Shown one piece after another: positions 48,719 through 59,968 of a stretch of DNA of 64,000 nucleotides. Origin of the DNA: Nageia nagi. Lineage: Eukaryota; Pinophyta. The position numbers and the translations under genes were made by a program. Where the stretch lies: NCBI GenBank assembly GCA_050084985.1, contig JBITNC010000001.1:16368001-16432000 (forward strand). Direction: 5' to 3'. Under the pieces are notes generated by a model. It saw only the letters and a list, made by a program, of their open reading frames with translations. It had not been told where the DNA came from and did no database searches. The number at the start of each line of letters is the position of its first letter. Positions within the stretch are counted from its first letter, which is position 1.

Positions 48719-50280
48719 ATGAAACTTCCTATTCACAACTACTACACTAGGTCAAGCATCAGAAGGGAAATGGCATCTGCAAGAAAGGGCGAAAAGTCGC
48801 AGCTTGATGAGACACCTTCTAGGGCCGCTCAAGAGGAAGATCGCCTGTCATGGATGAATGAGATGCCAAATGAGGGTGATTCTGGCGAAGAGAATGAGGC
48901 GCCAAGAGGGAGGTCTACATCAGCAAGGAGATGAAGCATAACTCTGGTTCAGGAGGCCACGCTTGAAAGGAGATTCAATGAGCTTATTTCGACCATCCAC
49001 AGCATGACGAGAGCTATCACTTCCATGCATAAATACATGAACACCATCCATAGGCAAGTTTGGAGATCGAGAAGAGGCAAAGAGGCCCCATAGCCCCCCA
49101 TGTCCTATTCAGGATGAAGCCGAAGAACCACAAGAGGATGTAGAGCGGATCGAGAAATGAGCATGAGGAGATCCTGTAGTTTGAGAGATCGAGAGTCTAC
49201 CCACCACGGATCTATGGGTCGTTCAAAACCCACATTCTTGAGATCCCACTCACACCGAGCACTGCAAGGTACTAACCCTCTCCTAGGGAGATACCTAGAT
49301 GAGGACGTTGGCAAGATTGGGGAACAACCCATTATTCCCAAGCCGTCCAAACCCATGCTTGCCAAGAAGTCAAGAGAAAGGCAAAGAATAGGGTTCCTGG
49401 TCCACTAGAGCTTAATCAGATTTTCAGAGAGTACTCCATGTTGGATCCAAGATTGAAGAGAGATGTCAACTTCAACGGCTACCTTGAGATCCTGGGGTTG
49501 AAGGGGAGCAGTTCATACAATCCACACACTCCAAGCAGCTCATGGGCAGATAAGAGAGACCTGTAGCAAAAGATAAACAAAATGCAGGTACAGATGTATG
49601 ACGGCTAGGGCTTGGCTGCATCAACTACAAACCTACTTCACCTTGAACCTGAATATGGTGGAGGAGGATGCAATTCACTTTGCATAATTACACTTTGAGG
49701 GTGATGCCCTTGAATGGTGGAAGCATGAGGTAATCAGCCAAAATTACTCACTCATTACCTCTTTTGATGAGTTTGCTAGACGGTTGGTACAAGGTTTGAT
49801 CGGAAGGAGAATGACTACTTCCGAGATTTGACATATCTGAGGTAGCAAGGGGCCGTGGACAAGTATGTATCAAAATTCCAGAAGATTGCAGTCATGATTC
49901 ACCACATTCCTGAGGAGCGGTTGACATTCCTCTTCATAGAGAGATTGATGGAGCCGTTGCAGGGGATGGTCAAAGTATCCTCACCTTGGACCCTTGACAA
50001 TGCCATCCGGGTTGCATATGATCTAGAGCCAACCATGAAATCCCTCAAGGGAGGGAAAACGTACAAGGGGTTGACCACACGGAAGGTTTTTGCTGACAAG
50101 GAGGGGCCTAGCGAGGCCAAACCTTTTCCCACACCTCAGACGAACCAGTTAGATGCAGCCACTTGAAGAAAGCTAAGGGAGGAAGGCAAGTTCTTCTATT
50201 GCAAGAAGACTTGGGAGCTAGGGCACTGTTGCTAAGGCAAGGGACAGGTGCACGACATAAAGGTGTTTTTGAGGAGGCAG
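48719..50280 (+). pseudogene. Element G gag
   Basis: The first ATG at 48719 opens 72 codons of basic/acidic sequence. After frameshifts, the retrotransposon gag domain appears near 49610-49960: AWLHQLQTYFTLNLNM, HFEGDALEWWKHEV, SFDEFARRLV, GAVDKYVSKFQKIAVMIHHI and ERLTFLFIERLMEPLQ. A zinc-knuckle remnant FFYCKKTWELGHCC is near 50192-50235, where canonical spacing would be C-C-H-C. At least four frame breaks make it inactive. Confidence 0.85.
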
Positions 50281-50329
50281 ACGATTCAGATTTGGATCTT
50301 GGTATGGACATACTGGACTAGGAATCACC

Positions 50330-50775
50330 CAAGGTGGAAGGCTCATTAGGGAGTATGATGGTCTTGATTGATCCTGGAGCATCTCATAGTTGGTGGTGGA
50401 GCAAGCAGGTGGGCAAGATGTGATGGTCTTGATTGATCCTGGAGCATCTCATAGTTGGTGGTGGGGCAAGCAGGTGGGCAAGATGTGATGGTCTTGATTG
50501 ATCCTAGAGCATCTCATAGTTTCATCGATGCAGGCTTTGTAGAGAAGAACCTGAAAACCAAGGGGTTCAAAGGAGTCAGAGTTTCCAATTGCTAATGGGA
50601 AACTCACTCTTTACACAGTGAGGGACAACTTCTATGTTTATCCCTTGCAGGGGCATCCTCACATTATTTTGGGAGTGCAATGGCTGTTCGATTTGGGTGA
50701 CATTCACACCAACTACCAAAAAGTCACTATGAGTTTCAAGATTGATGGAAAGACCCATAAATTGTAGTAGATTCG
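50330..50775 (+). pseudogene. Element G aspartic protease with triplicated active-site segment
   Basis: The protease motif LIDPGASHS occurs in three tandem 65-bp copies starting at 50356, 50421 and 50486 (TGATGGTCTTGATTGATCCT). Only the third continues into FIDAGFVEKN and, after a frame change, HIILGVQWLFDLGDIHTNY and KVTMSFKIDGKTHKL, the C-terminal protease part (ILG-QWL). Because 65 is not a multiple of three, each extra copy shifts the frame. Catalytic Asp is retained (DPGAS in place of D-GAT/S). Confidence 0.85.
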
Positions 50776-50889
50776 TGATGATCATCCACAGGTGGATAAC
50801 AAACGGCTAGAGATGATTGAGTGGTGCCAAAAGGAGGAAGCAGAAAATGGAGCCATGTTGGACATGGAGGAGTTTCGGCAGGAGGAGAG

Positions 50890-51465
50890 GAGCATTGAAA
50901 GGCTCCCATACCCCACATTGCATTCTGGGAAGCTTCAAGGAGGAACATTGAGCTTGGAGAGCCTCCTACACCTCACGTTGGGCCTTAGGAAGGCAAGACA
51001 ACTCATGTTGGGCCTTAGGAAGGAAGGACACTTCACGTTAGGCCTTGAGGAGGATTGCCACCCCACGTTGTACCTAAGGGAGCTTCTACCACTCATGAGG
51101 AGCATTGAGAACGCTTGGAATTGGATGATGGGCTTAGAGGAGTTCTTGCATCTTGCGTTGGATTCAAGAGAGCTACTACACATCACATGGGTGGGTGAGG
51201 AGTATTTGTGCATGATGATGAGCATGGAGGGGTTTGGACACCCCACGTTTCGTTTGGAGGGCTTGGACACCTAACATCTAGATTGAGGGAGTGTTGGCTC
51301 CCCATGTTGGACCTGGGAAGGTTTGTGTACTTGATATTGGGCCAAATAGCAGCTTGGCACTCCACATTGGAGAGTAGGGAAGTCTTTGGTTTCACATTTG
51401 CAATTGGGGAAGTTTGGGACCCCAAGTGGAGCTTGGGGAGAGTTTGGCTCCACTTGTTTATACTC
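50890..51465 (+). repeat. Degenerate minisatellite, 30-bp period, about 19 units
   Basis: Units such as CACGTTGGGCCTTAGGAAGG plus 10 bases follow one another at exactly 30-bp spacing. In translation this appears as 10-residue steps (LGLRKARQLM, LGLRKEGHFT, LGLEEDCHPT, LYLRELLPLM and so on) to 51274, and continues in another frame to about 51465 (CWLPMLDLGR, FVYLILGQIA and so on). It replaces the position of pol. The open frame is a consequence of the period being divisible by three; no protein is claimed. Confidence 0.88.
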
Positions 51466-51784
51466 ACCTATGATTTACTTGAGGTTTTTGCAAGGACACC
51501 CCCTAGAGACTCTCATACACTTCCATGTTTTCTAAGGACAGCCATGAGACAACTGATGAGGAGTGATAGTGGTAGTATATCAAAGTTTTTGCATGCATTG
51601 TTGATGCATAAAGATACAGCTCCAGCATTTCATACAGGGCCTTCATCATGGCAAGGATATATTGAAGTTGCAGTCCACTTTGGCGATTTGCAGTCTACAA
51701 GATTGAAGGATTCTTGGAAGACAATATGCTACAACCTTCTACCATTGCTTGAGGGCAAGCAATTCGAGAGGAACGACTTTGTGA

Positions 51785-52965
51785 AATCACCCTTGCATAA
51801 TTGTAAAAATTTATGATATCCAACGAATTCCCCTTTGTATTATATTTTATTATTGTTATTGTGCTTTAAGTTAATACTTGGGATAAAAGACTTAATGGGT
51901 CAATGGAGCCCATTGTGAGCCCCAAGTGGGATGTCTCCCCCCCAAGTGTAGATTAGGTGTTTTAATGTACTTGGAGATCCCGATACATGATTGTGGGAAT
52001 CCCAAGGTCTATTTAGCACTTAAGTGGATGGATGAGCACTTGTACACATGCACCAGCTTTGGGGAGATTCCTAGATCCCCACGTTGACCCATTATGACAC
52101 CTCAGCGCCCACACATGATCCCTAGACCCACATTAGGCATGTGTGGCACTCCAGACCCCCACGTTGGCATTAATTGCTCCTGGGTACCCACATTAGGCAT
52201 GCTTTACCCCTAGGTACCTACATTGGGCATTTTGGGCCTCCAAGAGGCTAACGTTGGATTATGGGAGCCAAGTGATAACTCCTAGGTGCAATCTAGATCC
52301 AATGATGTGTTATAAAAGGCATTGAAGCCTCATAGTTGGATATACTTGATTATTATTATCTTTGATACCGTCCAAAGGACAAGAGACTTAGTGCAACACT
52401 AAGCAAACCCGTAGATGTAACATCTAGGAGGATTAGCAGGTTGAGGGACCCTATTAGTCTACAGCTTTGGTGTAGCACCCTAGCCCATCCAATGGTATTT
52501 CGAGGTTGATCTTATGCCATTCAATTGGCCACCAGGATTTGAGGAGGGCTCCTTCAGTGGAGAGGATTCGGGTTCTGAAGGAGCAAGACTATCCCATCTG
52601 TTCGTCCAGCTTGAAGATACATGTTGTGCTCTAGTTGGCTCCTTTGAGGCCAACATCAGCCTTATTGGGCCTGGTATTGTATTGTTGCTACTTCATATCA
52701 TTAATACAACCATTGGGCAATTTGATCTTTGTATTACCTTGTATACTTGTCCATGTTTGCATCGTTGGATTACTATTGTGCATGTATGCTTGTGTAAGCC
52801 ATATGTTGGCATTGTGAGGGTTTGAATAGTGGTATATGCTAGTCTTGGCCAGACATTGGCAATATTGTGTTGTTTATGCTTAATCTGGATGCCCTAGACC
52901 AGACATTGGGGTTTACTTACATTGTTTGAGTTGTTTTCACTTGATTTTGTATTTGGATCTTTACA
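51785..52965 (+). repeat. 3' LTR of element G
   Basis: Partner of 47504-48684, with the same 30-bp-period block at about 52076-52265. It ends TTTACA. The internal sequence just before it (GAGAGGAACGACTTTGTGA) is only weakly polypurine. Confidence 0.88.
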
Positions 52966-54060
52966 AAATATCCCAAAAGAGGGTGGCACATGCAAATCAA
53001 GCATTAAATATGTAAGGAATCAATATCATGAGCTAGGATAGGCCAAGAAAGACAAAAGGGGGTGAGTGCAAGGGAAAATAGGCTTAAAATGTGTAAAGGA
53101 TCAATCTCATGCTACTAAAATGAAGGACCCCATCACTTCAAGAAAACAAAAGACTCCAAAAAGGCTTATGCAAGCAAAAAGGACCTTAAAAACTTTAATA
53201 CTTCTCATTCGCCAACATGCTCCAAGAGACTCAAAACCCATTGCGCAAGGCTTAGAAGGCCTCAAATTACTTTAAGAAGGTCAAAATCACATACTAGGAC
53301 CTCACACAACACCTTTTGAGGCTTAAATATATAAAGAGGTCGATTCCATGCACCCAAGGCACATGAAGTCGACACACATTCCTAGGCACAAGGTTTGGAA
53401 GGCTTAAAACAACTTCAAGACGTCAAATACTCATCATAAGGCTTGGTGCATCCTTTTTTATGCTTAAACTCCTTAAGAAGATGATTTCAGCATCCAATAT
53501 GGCACATCTCCCTAGGCACACATCAAGAAGGGATTAAAATGCAAGTTTTAAACCAGACACATAACCAATTTGACCCTAGAAAGGCTATAAAAGGGTACAA
53601 ACATTCCATTTGGCCCAAACACCTCTTACACGCTTCCTTAACTGCATCATTTTGAAATATTAAAGGTCTTAAGGACTTGAATCCATGCGCAAGCTCTTCA
53701 AGGGCACCAAATTGCCATTTTGAAGGATCAAAAGGAGCCATAATACCTATGACATTATTCCTAAACACTCTCCACAATCCAATTGCACCATTTTAGGACC
53801 TTAAAAGTCTTAATTGCCCATTTTCATGCGCTTGGTATATGTTGTTCATTCCTATCACACTCAGCTCATTTCTATCTTAAAACACTTGTGCCATCATTCT
53901 TGACCATCAGCCATTATTCCATTCCACAACCTTCCAGTCCAAAATCCACCTCAAGCCTGTGGTTACTAACGATTGTTTCCTATAACAAGTATTTCTACTT
54001 GAAAGTTCAGTATGGAAGAAACAAATCTCAAAAATAAAAGAAAACAGATTGAGCCAAAAA
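52966..54060. repeat. Loosely repetitive noncoding sequence flanking element G
   Basis: Imperfect repeats recur every 60-150 bp, built on GCATCATTTTG...TTAAA(A/G)GTCTTAA and AGGCTTAAAA motifs. Examples start near 53643 and 53783, with counterparts near 47043 and 47164 on the other side. No coding potential is seen. It is possibly the untranslated part of a larger, older retroelement. Confidence 0.45.
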
Positions 54061-54420
54061 ATAAAAAGGTGGCAACCATTGAAGGTACTTCATCAAAGAA
54101 GTTAAACTTGACCTAGCAGCCTTGATCAAGGCATCACATGAAGATCCAAGCCAGAGGGTTGAAGATGAGTCCATGGAGACTCATTATGTAAACAAATTCG
54201 TCTTCAAGGTCAACAATACATTAAGTCAACGAAGTTTTCCTGAACAAGGATCCTGAGAAATCTCAATACCTGGAGACCCATACTCATAAGATGGAGATAG
54301 GCAAGGTAAAAACAACAGGTGCAGAACAGATTAAGGAGCTCATAAGGATTGCCAAACAGTTGGAAGAGCAGCAAAAGAAAGAGGATCCTAAAGAAGAGAA
54401 CACTCTTCCCAAGGTGTAAA
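54060..54420 (+). pseudogene. Short decayed frame of unknown family
   Basis: Plus-strand frames give LAALIKASHEDPSQRVEDESM, THYVNKFVFKVNNTL and then MEIGKVKTTGAEQIKELIRIA, with a Lys/Glu-rich tail (EEQQKKEDPKEENTLPKV) and a stop at 54420. Composition suggests the coiled, charged end of a retroelement protein. I do not recognise the family. Confidence 0.3.
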
Positions 54421-54424
54421 ATCA

Positions 54425-55340
54425 AAGATGACCAAAGAATTTATTTAGTTTAAGAAGACATTTTATTTTATTTTAGTACATTATTGTTAAAAGGGGATTG
54501 AGTTTTTGCTCATATTTTGGGATGTAATTTTACTTCTATTTAAGTTTTATTTTATTAATACTAGACAAAACCCTAATCGGACCAATACTAGGGTTTACTT
54601 GACTTAAAAAACTATATATACCCCATGGGGGTCATTTGTTAAGAGGAGGATGATCATTTGATCAAGAGGAGAACTATTGTGAAATTTGCTAAAAAATCTT
54701 GTACTCTCTTGCATGTGAATGTTGAGTATAATCTAATACATCAGGACTTGTTTCACTTAATGGGATTGTGGATTTGTGGTTGTTATATGACTTGTGTGCA
54801 TTTCTCACAAGTGTATGTTTGTAAGAAAGTTCAATGAATATCTTATGAAGTTGTGTGATTGCCATTTGATAAACATTGTCCACTCTTTCACATGCAAATG
54901 GATATATGTTAGTGAAGTTCTTTCTATGTCGTTTGGTTTGATGGACTGCTCATGTTGTTGCACTTGGTAACACTGCTATGGGCTCCATCTTGCTTACAAC
55001 TTGGACTTAGTCATTTGTAGCAAGGATTGGATAAGTGAGTAGGCACATCATAATAAACCCGGAGAGAAGATGATCTAACCATTAATCCGTTGGGGAACTT
55101 GTCTCTAAATGATCTCACCTCGTATGCCATCATCCCCACTTTGCATTTATTTTTATCTTTGCTTTGTTATTTTTCCTTTTTTTACCATCAAAAGTCTATC
55201 CTTTCAATTGGTGTAAAACAACTCCAATGCCCATAGTAAAATGTAGTAAAAGTTGTTGTTTCTCCTCCCCACTGGGTCATTCCAAGTTCAACTTCTTATC
55301 ACTTCCATAGACGACATTTTGAGGTACAGAAACCTTGGGG
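54425..55340 (+). repeat. Possible LTR (promoter-like, unpaired)
   Basis: AACTATATATACCCC near 54611 resembles a TATA box, and long T/A tracts and a GC-poor transcribed-looking stretch follow. Near 55209 TTGGTGTAAAACAACTCC could be a primer-binding site. A matching second copy is not in the window, so this is tentative. The PMD element inserted just downstream at 55345. Confidence 0.3.
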
Positions 55341-55345
55341 TAACC

Positions 55346-56305
55346 TGTTTACAAATAAAATTGAGTATGCAAATAAATAAGCAAGAAAATATCTACAAAC
55401 CCAATATATTTGTATTCGAGCTACGGATAGCAATTTATACAAAATAAATTGAAAGAGACAATCAACTGTAGAAATAGAACAAGTATTTTAACAAATGATA
55501 AACTCGAAATTATTTGCAAAATTCTGACTATACAATATAACAGCTATATGTATGACACCACCTATCAAAACAGAAGTTATGTACCCACCTTACGGAGCGT
55601 GCTCGAAACGAAGCTGTTGACGAAGTCTTGGGATCCAACGTTGTCCACATCTGAAATCACGAAGCTAAAAAGTCACAGAAGAAGGCCGCGGGCGGTGTTC
55701 GTCGTACTGGATAGGAACGCCGGTGGTCTGTATTCGTCCACAGAGGAGCGCTGGCGGCCTTCGATAGGCTATGATCCGTCTCCAACGAGTCTACACCACT
55801 CAAATCTCGAGATAATTGTAGTATGACACGTAGATAAGTCTCTCAGCTCTTCAGAATGCTCGCAAGAGGGGGATACACAAAATCCAGCTTGATAGGCGGT
55901 GTCAAGAGACACCTTACAATATGATTGCCACTATCAAGACCATACGCGGGATCATGTGTATCCTTGATGATGGACTTAGTATTAAATCCCTTATTACCAT
56001 ACGCGGGATCATGTGTATCCTTGATGATGGACTTAGTATTAAATCCCTTATTTATATAGATAATAGATAATACAACCCATGGGTCGGCATGCATCTACAT
56101 AAACAAGGGTAATTCACAACATTCAAGATAACCACACCAATAAACAAGATAATCCATGCAATATTCAAGATAATCATTATAAAATTCACATTTAAGACAA
56201 ACATTGATATTATCACATTAAGACATTCAAAACATATATTTAGACCAAGCATGTTTTCGTTAATTTATTGATTTAAAAACATAAATTCATTTTTATGTGT
56301 TAACA
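55346..56305 (-). repeat. 3' LTR of PMD element, with 57-bp tandem duplication
   Basis: It matches 62304-63209. It carries an extra 57-bp copy of ACCATACGCGGGATCATGTG... at about 55932-56046 that the other LTR lacks, so the duplication arose after insertion. It contains the CG-rich blocks GCCGCGGGCGGT and GCGCTGGCGGCC. Confidence 0.95.
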
Positions 56306-56812
56306 GATGCCCCACTTTGGATGTGAAATCGAAAGAAACATGAGGTGATCAGAGATTTTACATTCAAAGTAAAAACAAAATATCATAACAATGAAAGATT
56401 CTACAAGCATTGATAAACGTTAATCATAAAACAAAATCGTGACAAACATTGCTAATACTAGAGATGGGTTGAGAAAACTTCCTTTGATATTACCTTGGGC
56501 ATGCTTGCCCTTTGCATTTTTGCTGATATGCGAATGCCATAGAAGGTCTTTCTGCTGATATATCTGATAATCTTGTCATAACACTGGTGACTCATGACGA
56601 CAAACTTGACAACACACATACTCAAGACAATGACTTGACAAACAACATGACCACACATGACAACACAACGATAACACAACAAGACAACACCACAATACAA
56701 GACATGACAACACACATGACAACACAACGATAACACAACAAGACAACATCACAAGACAAGACATGACAACACATGACCACACACAGGGGAGAGCTAAGTT
56801 CCACACAACTGC
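56306..56812. repeat. 3' internal noncoding region with 59-bp repeat
   Basis: Next to the polypurine tract (56310-56318). Two copies of a unit containing CATGACAACACAACGATAAC start at 56656 and 56715 (59 bp apart), with further ACATGACAACAC fragments up to 56790. Minus-strand frames here (CCHVLSC-like) are by-products of the repeat. Confidence 0.75.
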
Positions 56813-57057
56813 AATGGAAGCTGAAACTTCGCACCAAGAGGTATACTGCAGTTGCATAAGAACCGAACTCCGCAAGACATATGGGAGCTGAAACTCCCAC
56901 GCCAAGAGGCATGATAAGCTGATAAATGGGAGCTGAAACTCCACGCCAAGAGGCATGATAAGCTGATAAATGGGAGCTGAAACTCCGCGCCAAGAGGCAT
57001 GATAAGCTGATAAATGGGAGCTGAAACTCCGCGCCAAGAGGCATGATAAGCTAATGA
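56813..57057. repeat. 44-bp tandem repeat array
   Basis: Four near-identical units beginning GGGAGCTGAAACTCC start at 56883, 56928, 56972 and 57016 (45-, 44-, 44-bp steps), and a degenerate fifth starts at about 56815. The array lies between the PMD gene promoter side and the 3' LTR. Confidence 0.9.
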
Positions 57058-57518
57058 TACAGCCCTGCAAACATGAAATTCAAAGCAATATTATCCTGGA
57101 TATAACATTGATCAAGCACCTGTGATGTACCTGTGATACTTGGATGAGCTAATTGACTGGAAAAAGGAACGCGGGCGGTCTTCAACTAAGACCGGGCGTC
57201 TTCAACTAAGACGCGGGCGGTCCTTTTCTTGAGGATTTATCGAAAACCATGAAGATCAGGCCGCGGGGAATTGCCCCTGGATTCCAAATTGATACCTGGT
57301 TACCTGCCCATACACACTGAATGCCCAAATCGAAATTGTCTTGAAGTGTGTGCCCTAATATTTCTATAAAAGGGACCCCACCCTTCCTCATTTGGTCACG
57401 CTGTCATTTTCAGAGCTGAGAATATCTTAGAGCTTGGGAGGCTAAGTCAGAGAAATTCTAGTTGGTGATTTCATCGCTGTCACTGGGTGATATTCCCTGC
57501 ACTGCTGTGCTACATACC

Positions 57519-59722
57519 ATGGCCCTGCCAATCACACGTCGGGATGGACACAGAGCTGCCTTGGTGGCCAATTCTCCTGCCGGTCATCAGGTATGTTGCA
57601 TTTTTTACCTTTTTCTTGTGTTTTTACTTGCCTTTAGATTTTAGCTGCCCTGCATACTGATTTTCCAAGTTACCCCTAGAGTTTACCTGTTGAATACCTC
57701 AGCCCATCGTTTTTACCTTTTTATCTCATTTTTCGAAATTCTGGTCTTATGGCTGTACCACGTTCGTCCGTACGAACCTGTACCTCAGATTTCGTTGACC
57801 CCTGTGTACGGAAACAGGACCGCTGGCGGTCCTTTCTGCCCTAGTTTAGACCATGGGCAGTTTTCTTTACCTGTACTATTTTGCTGTTTTTGCTTCATAT
57901 CTGATACTGACTTGCTCTTTGTCACTCTTTTCTTGCAGAATCATTCGTATCTTATGCGACCATCCGGCAAGAGTGCCGCTTTTACCATTGCCCAACAGTG
58001 GCCACAAACTGACGAGGCTTGGAGTATCCTGGAGGCCATTTCTTTCAGCTACTTAGCGTTTGCTGATTACGTGTTTCACGATCGCAATATGCTGACAGCC
58101 TTGATGGAAAGGTGGGATCCAAACTCCAACACCTTTCACCTTCCGACTGGTGAGATCACAGTGACACTAGAGGACGTCTACAGGATCACCAGACTTCCTA
58201 TCAGAGGGAAGCTAGTGAACATGGTTCCTATTCCTAACCTGGAACAGGCAGAGGTATGGGCTGCATGGCTGACAGGGTCAGATGAGATAAATCACAGGAA
58301 GAGGGGTGTGTCCCTAATGAGACATGTGCTAGAATATCCTCCAGTACGGGGTGACCTACGGATGAGGCTCCTCATTGCCTGCCTTCTGGATGCCATCGTC
58401 TACCCGGACAAGAGTAGTGAGACCTTCCCCGTGGGCATGGTTCCTATCATATAGGACATGGTGACACACAGACAGCGGTATGCGTGGTGCCCCGCAATAC
58501 TAGCACAACTCTATCACGACCTCCACAGCTTCGCAGAGGTGGAGAGAGGGGGGAGACAGGTAGCCCATTCTATGATACTGCAGGTGTGGGCATAAGACCA
58601 CATAGTCATTTCTAGACCGACGATGCTACCCCTAGACCAACCAGATGATGTACCCACCTGGCAATGGTGGGCGACGACAGAGGGACCAGACTTCCCTAGC
58701 GTAGACCTAGAGGGATGGCAGGTGCGATTTGACCTACTGCGGGGGGCACAGATATACTGGCGTCCCTATCGGGGAGGTGTACCAGAGTGGGAGGAGGACA
58801 TACAAGAGATGGCATGGGTGAGACACCCTACATACATACAGGCACGTAGGGCACTGGTGGAGCCGTACAGGCCAGAGCGGGTACTCCGTCAGTTCGGCCT
58901 CCAGCAGGGTATACCAGGTGACTGTAGGATAGTGGTGCGCTACTACCGCAGTAGGCACCTTCCAAAGGACTACGAGCCAGTACCTAACTGGGATTCAGAT
59001 TGGGAGTCCCCTAGCGAGGACTCCGACTATGGGGCTGATGATGACATAGACGGACCTGACCATACGGAGGACTACCTAGACTGGTGGAGGGAACGCCGTC
59101 CTCACCACATAGGTATTCATGATGCTGACTCAGGTGACGATGCGGGAGAGGATGAAGACACAGGGGACATACAGACCGGATGGGATGCTCCCTTCACGGC
59201 GGGAGGGTGGGGAGGAGAGAGTAGCCCGACATATGCCCGGGACATGTCTCTAGATGCAGGTAATGATGACAATGAGGAGACAGATCCAGACCAGGATGAG
59301 TATGAACCTGAGGATGATGGATGATGACAGTAGCTTATTTTCTCTTTTGCTTTCCTTTGATTTTCTACTTTCATGATATGCAAAAGACTAACATGATATG
59401 TCTATGCTATGTCACAGATGACCAGAACCCTGAGGTTGAGATGGCTAGGCTACACGGTCAAATCAACCAGAAGGATGTGGAGATCAGAGAGCTACAGGGT
59501 TATCTACGGTTCGTAGGAGGGTATTATACTGGCATCTATCAAGACCTACAGGCGGCCAACAAAGAGATCAAAGCCCTCTACGAGCAGCTTCGCCAGGTCG
59601 AGAGACAGATCGGCGAGGAGAAGGCACGCGCAGAGAAGTACAAGGCACGGTGCGAGGGTGGCTCATCTAGCAGGGCTACTAGCTCTAGTGTAGGGGGAGG
59701 GGGCTCCAGTAGGAGATTCTAG
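57519..59722 (+). pseudogene. Plant mobile domain (PMD) gene inside retrotransposon, two premature stops
   Basis: Three exons fit: 57519-57590 (ATG in the context ACCATGG; MALPITRRDGHRAALVANS...), 57939-59259 and 59418-59722. Donors are CAG-GTATGT and GCAG-GTAATG; acceptors are TTCTTGCAG and GTCACAG; phases agree. Exon 2 holds the PMD (aminotransferase-like) domain: AWSILEAISFSYLAFADYVF, LMERWDPNSNTFHLPTGEI, then TVTLEDVYRITRLPIRG, and further on YAWCPAILAQLYHDL and QIYWRPYRG. A very acidic tail follows. Exon 3 encodes a coiled coil (VEIRELQGYL...EIKALYEQLRQVERQI) and a Ser/Gly end. In-frame stops at 58452-58454 (TAG) and 58593-58595 (TAA) break exon 2. About 565 codons in all. PMD proteins of the MAIN/MAIL1 group act in plant transposon silencing and development, and related domains occur inside plant transposons; the function of this one is unknown. 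The donor of intron 2 is the less certain call. Confidence 0.85.
57816..57833. repeat. Palindrome AGGACCGCTGGCGGTCCT, copy 1
   Basis: An 18-bp near-perfect inverted repeat (8-bp arms, TG centre) inside intron 1 of the PMD gene. An identical copy is at 59951-59968. Shorter relatives (GCGGGCGGTC, GCTGGCGGCC) occur at about 57171, 57210 and in both LTRs. Confidence 0.85.
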
Positions 59723-59950
59723 GTCATTCTATGTGATCTCATCCAGTTGTATTGTAAACAGAAACATTTTGATATATATATGAAACACAAATTTTGTTAC
59801 CTGATTGCTCTTGTATGTGTGCTTGTGAGGGATGAAACTGATATTCCGTGATTCCTGAAAACGAATGCTAATGACACGACTTGCAATTCTGACTTCTCAC
59901 GCTGCGGGGGGAGTTGGCACCTTTGACTTTCTCCTATTTTTCACTAAAAG

Positions 59951-59968
59951 AGGACCGCTGGCGGTCCT
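59951..59968. repeat. Palindrome AGGACCGCTGGCGGTCCT, copy 2
   Basis: Identical to 57816-57833 and lies between the 3' end of the PMD gene and the end of gag. Possible binding site or hairpin; the role is unknown. Confidence 0.85.

Larger units (their letters stand above)
47504..52965 (+). mobile_element. Gypsy-like gag-protease-only element G with minisatellite
   Basis: LTRs lie at 47504-48684 and 51785-52965 (both 1,181 bp with these limits; similarity is clear from CCCTTGCATAATTGTAAA onward). Candidate target duplication is AAAGA (47499-47503) versus AAATA (52966-52970), one mismatch. The primer-binding site TGGTATTAGAGC at 48686-48697 differs by one base from the initiator tRNA-Met site. 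Inside are gag and protease, then a 30-bp repeat array in place of RT, RNase H and integrase. The element is therefore non-autonomous. LTRs differ by a modest number of substitutions, so its age is intermediate. Confidence 0.85.

Noticed and set aside
50890-51465. CRISPR-like array because of regular spacing
   Set aside because: Units are contiguous with no unique spacers, units are degenerate, and the context is a plant retrotransposon.
50792-51816. Two long overlapping plus-strand frames (160 and 202 codons) as genes
   Set aside because: They are open because a 30-bp repeat unit is read in frame; the residues show the 10-residue period and nothing else, and the array spans both frames.
56458-57070. 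Overlapping minus-strand frames rich in Cys/Val or in LSCLLARSFSSHLSAYHA-type repeats
   Set aside because: They translate the 59-bp and 44-bp tandem repeats of the element's 3' internal region; no start context or family similarity.
57690-57938. N-terminal 80 codons of the long plus-strand frame upstream of the PMD domain as protein
   Set aside because: This part is intron sequence: it starts mid-intron and is bounded by TTCTTGCAG; the upstream exon 57519-57590 joins in phase.
57519-59722. PMD gene as an intact functional host gene
   Set aside because: Two in-frame stops in exon 2, and the locus lies wholly inside an LTR pair with a TSD.
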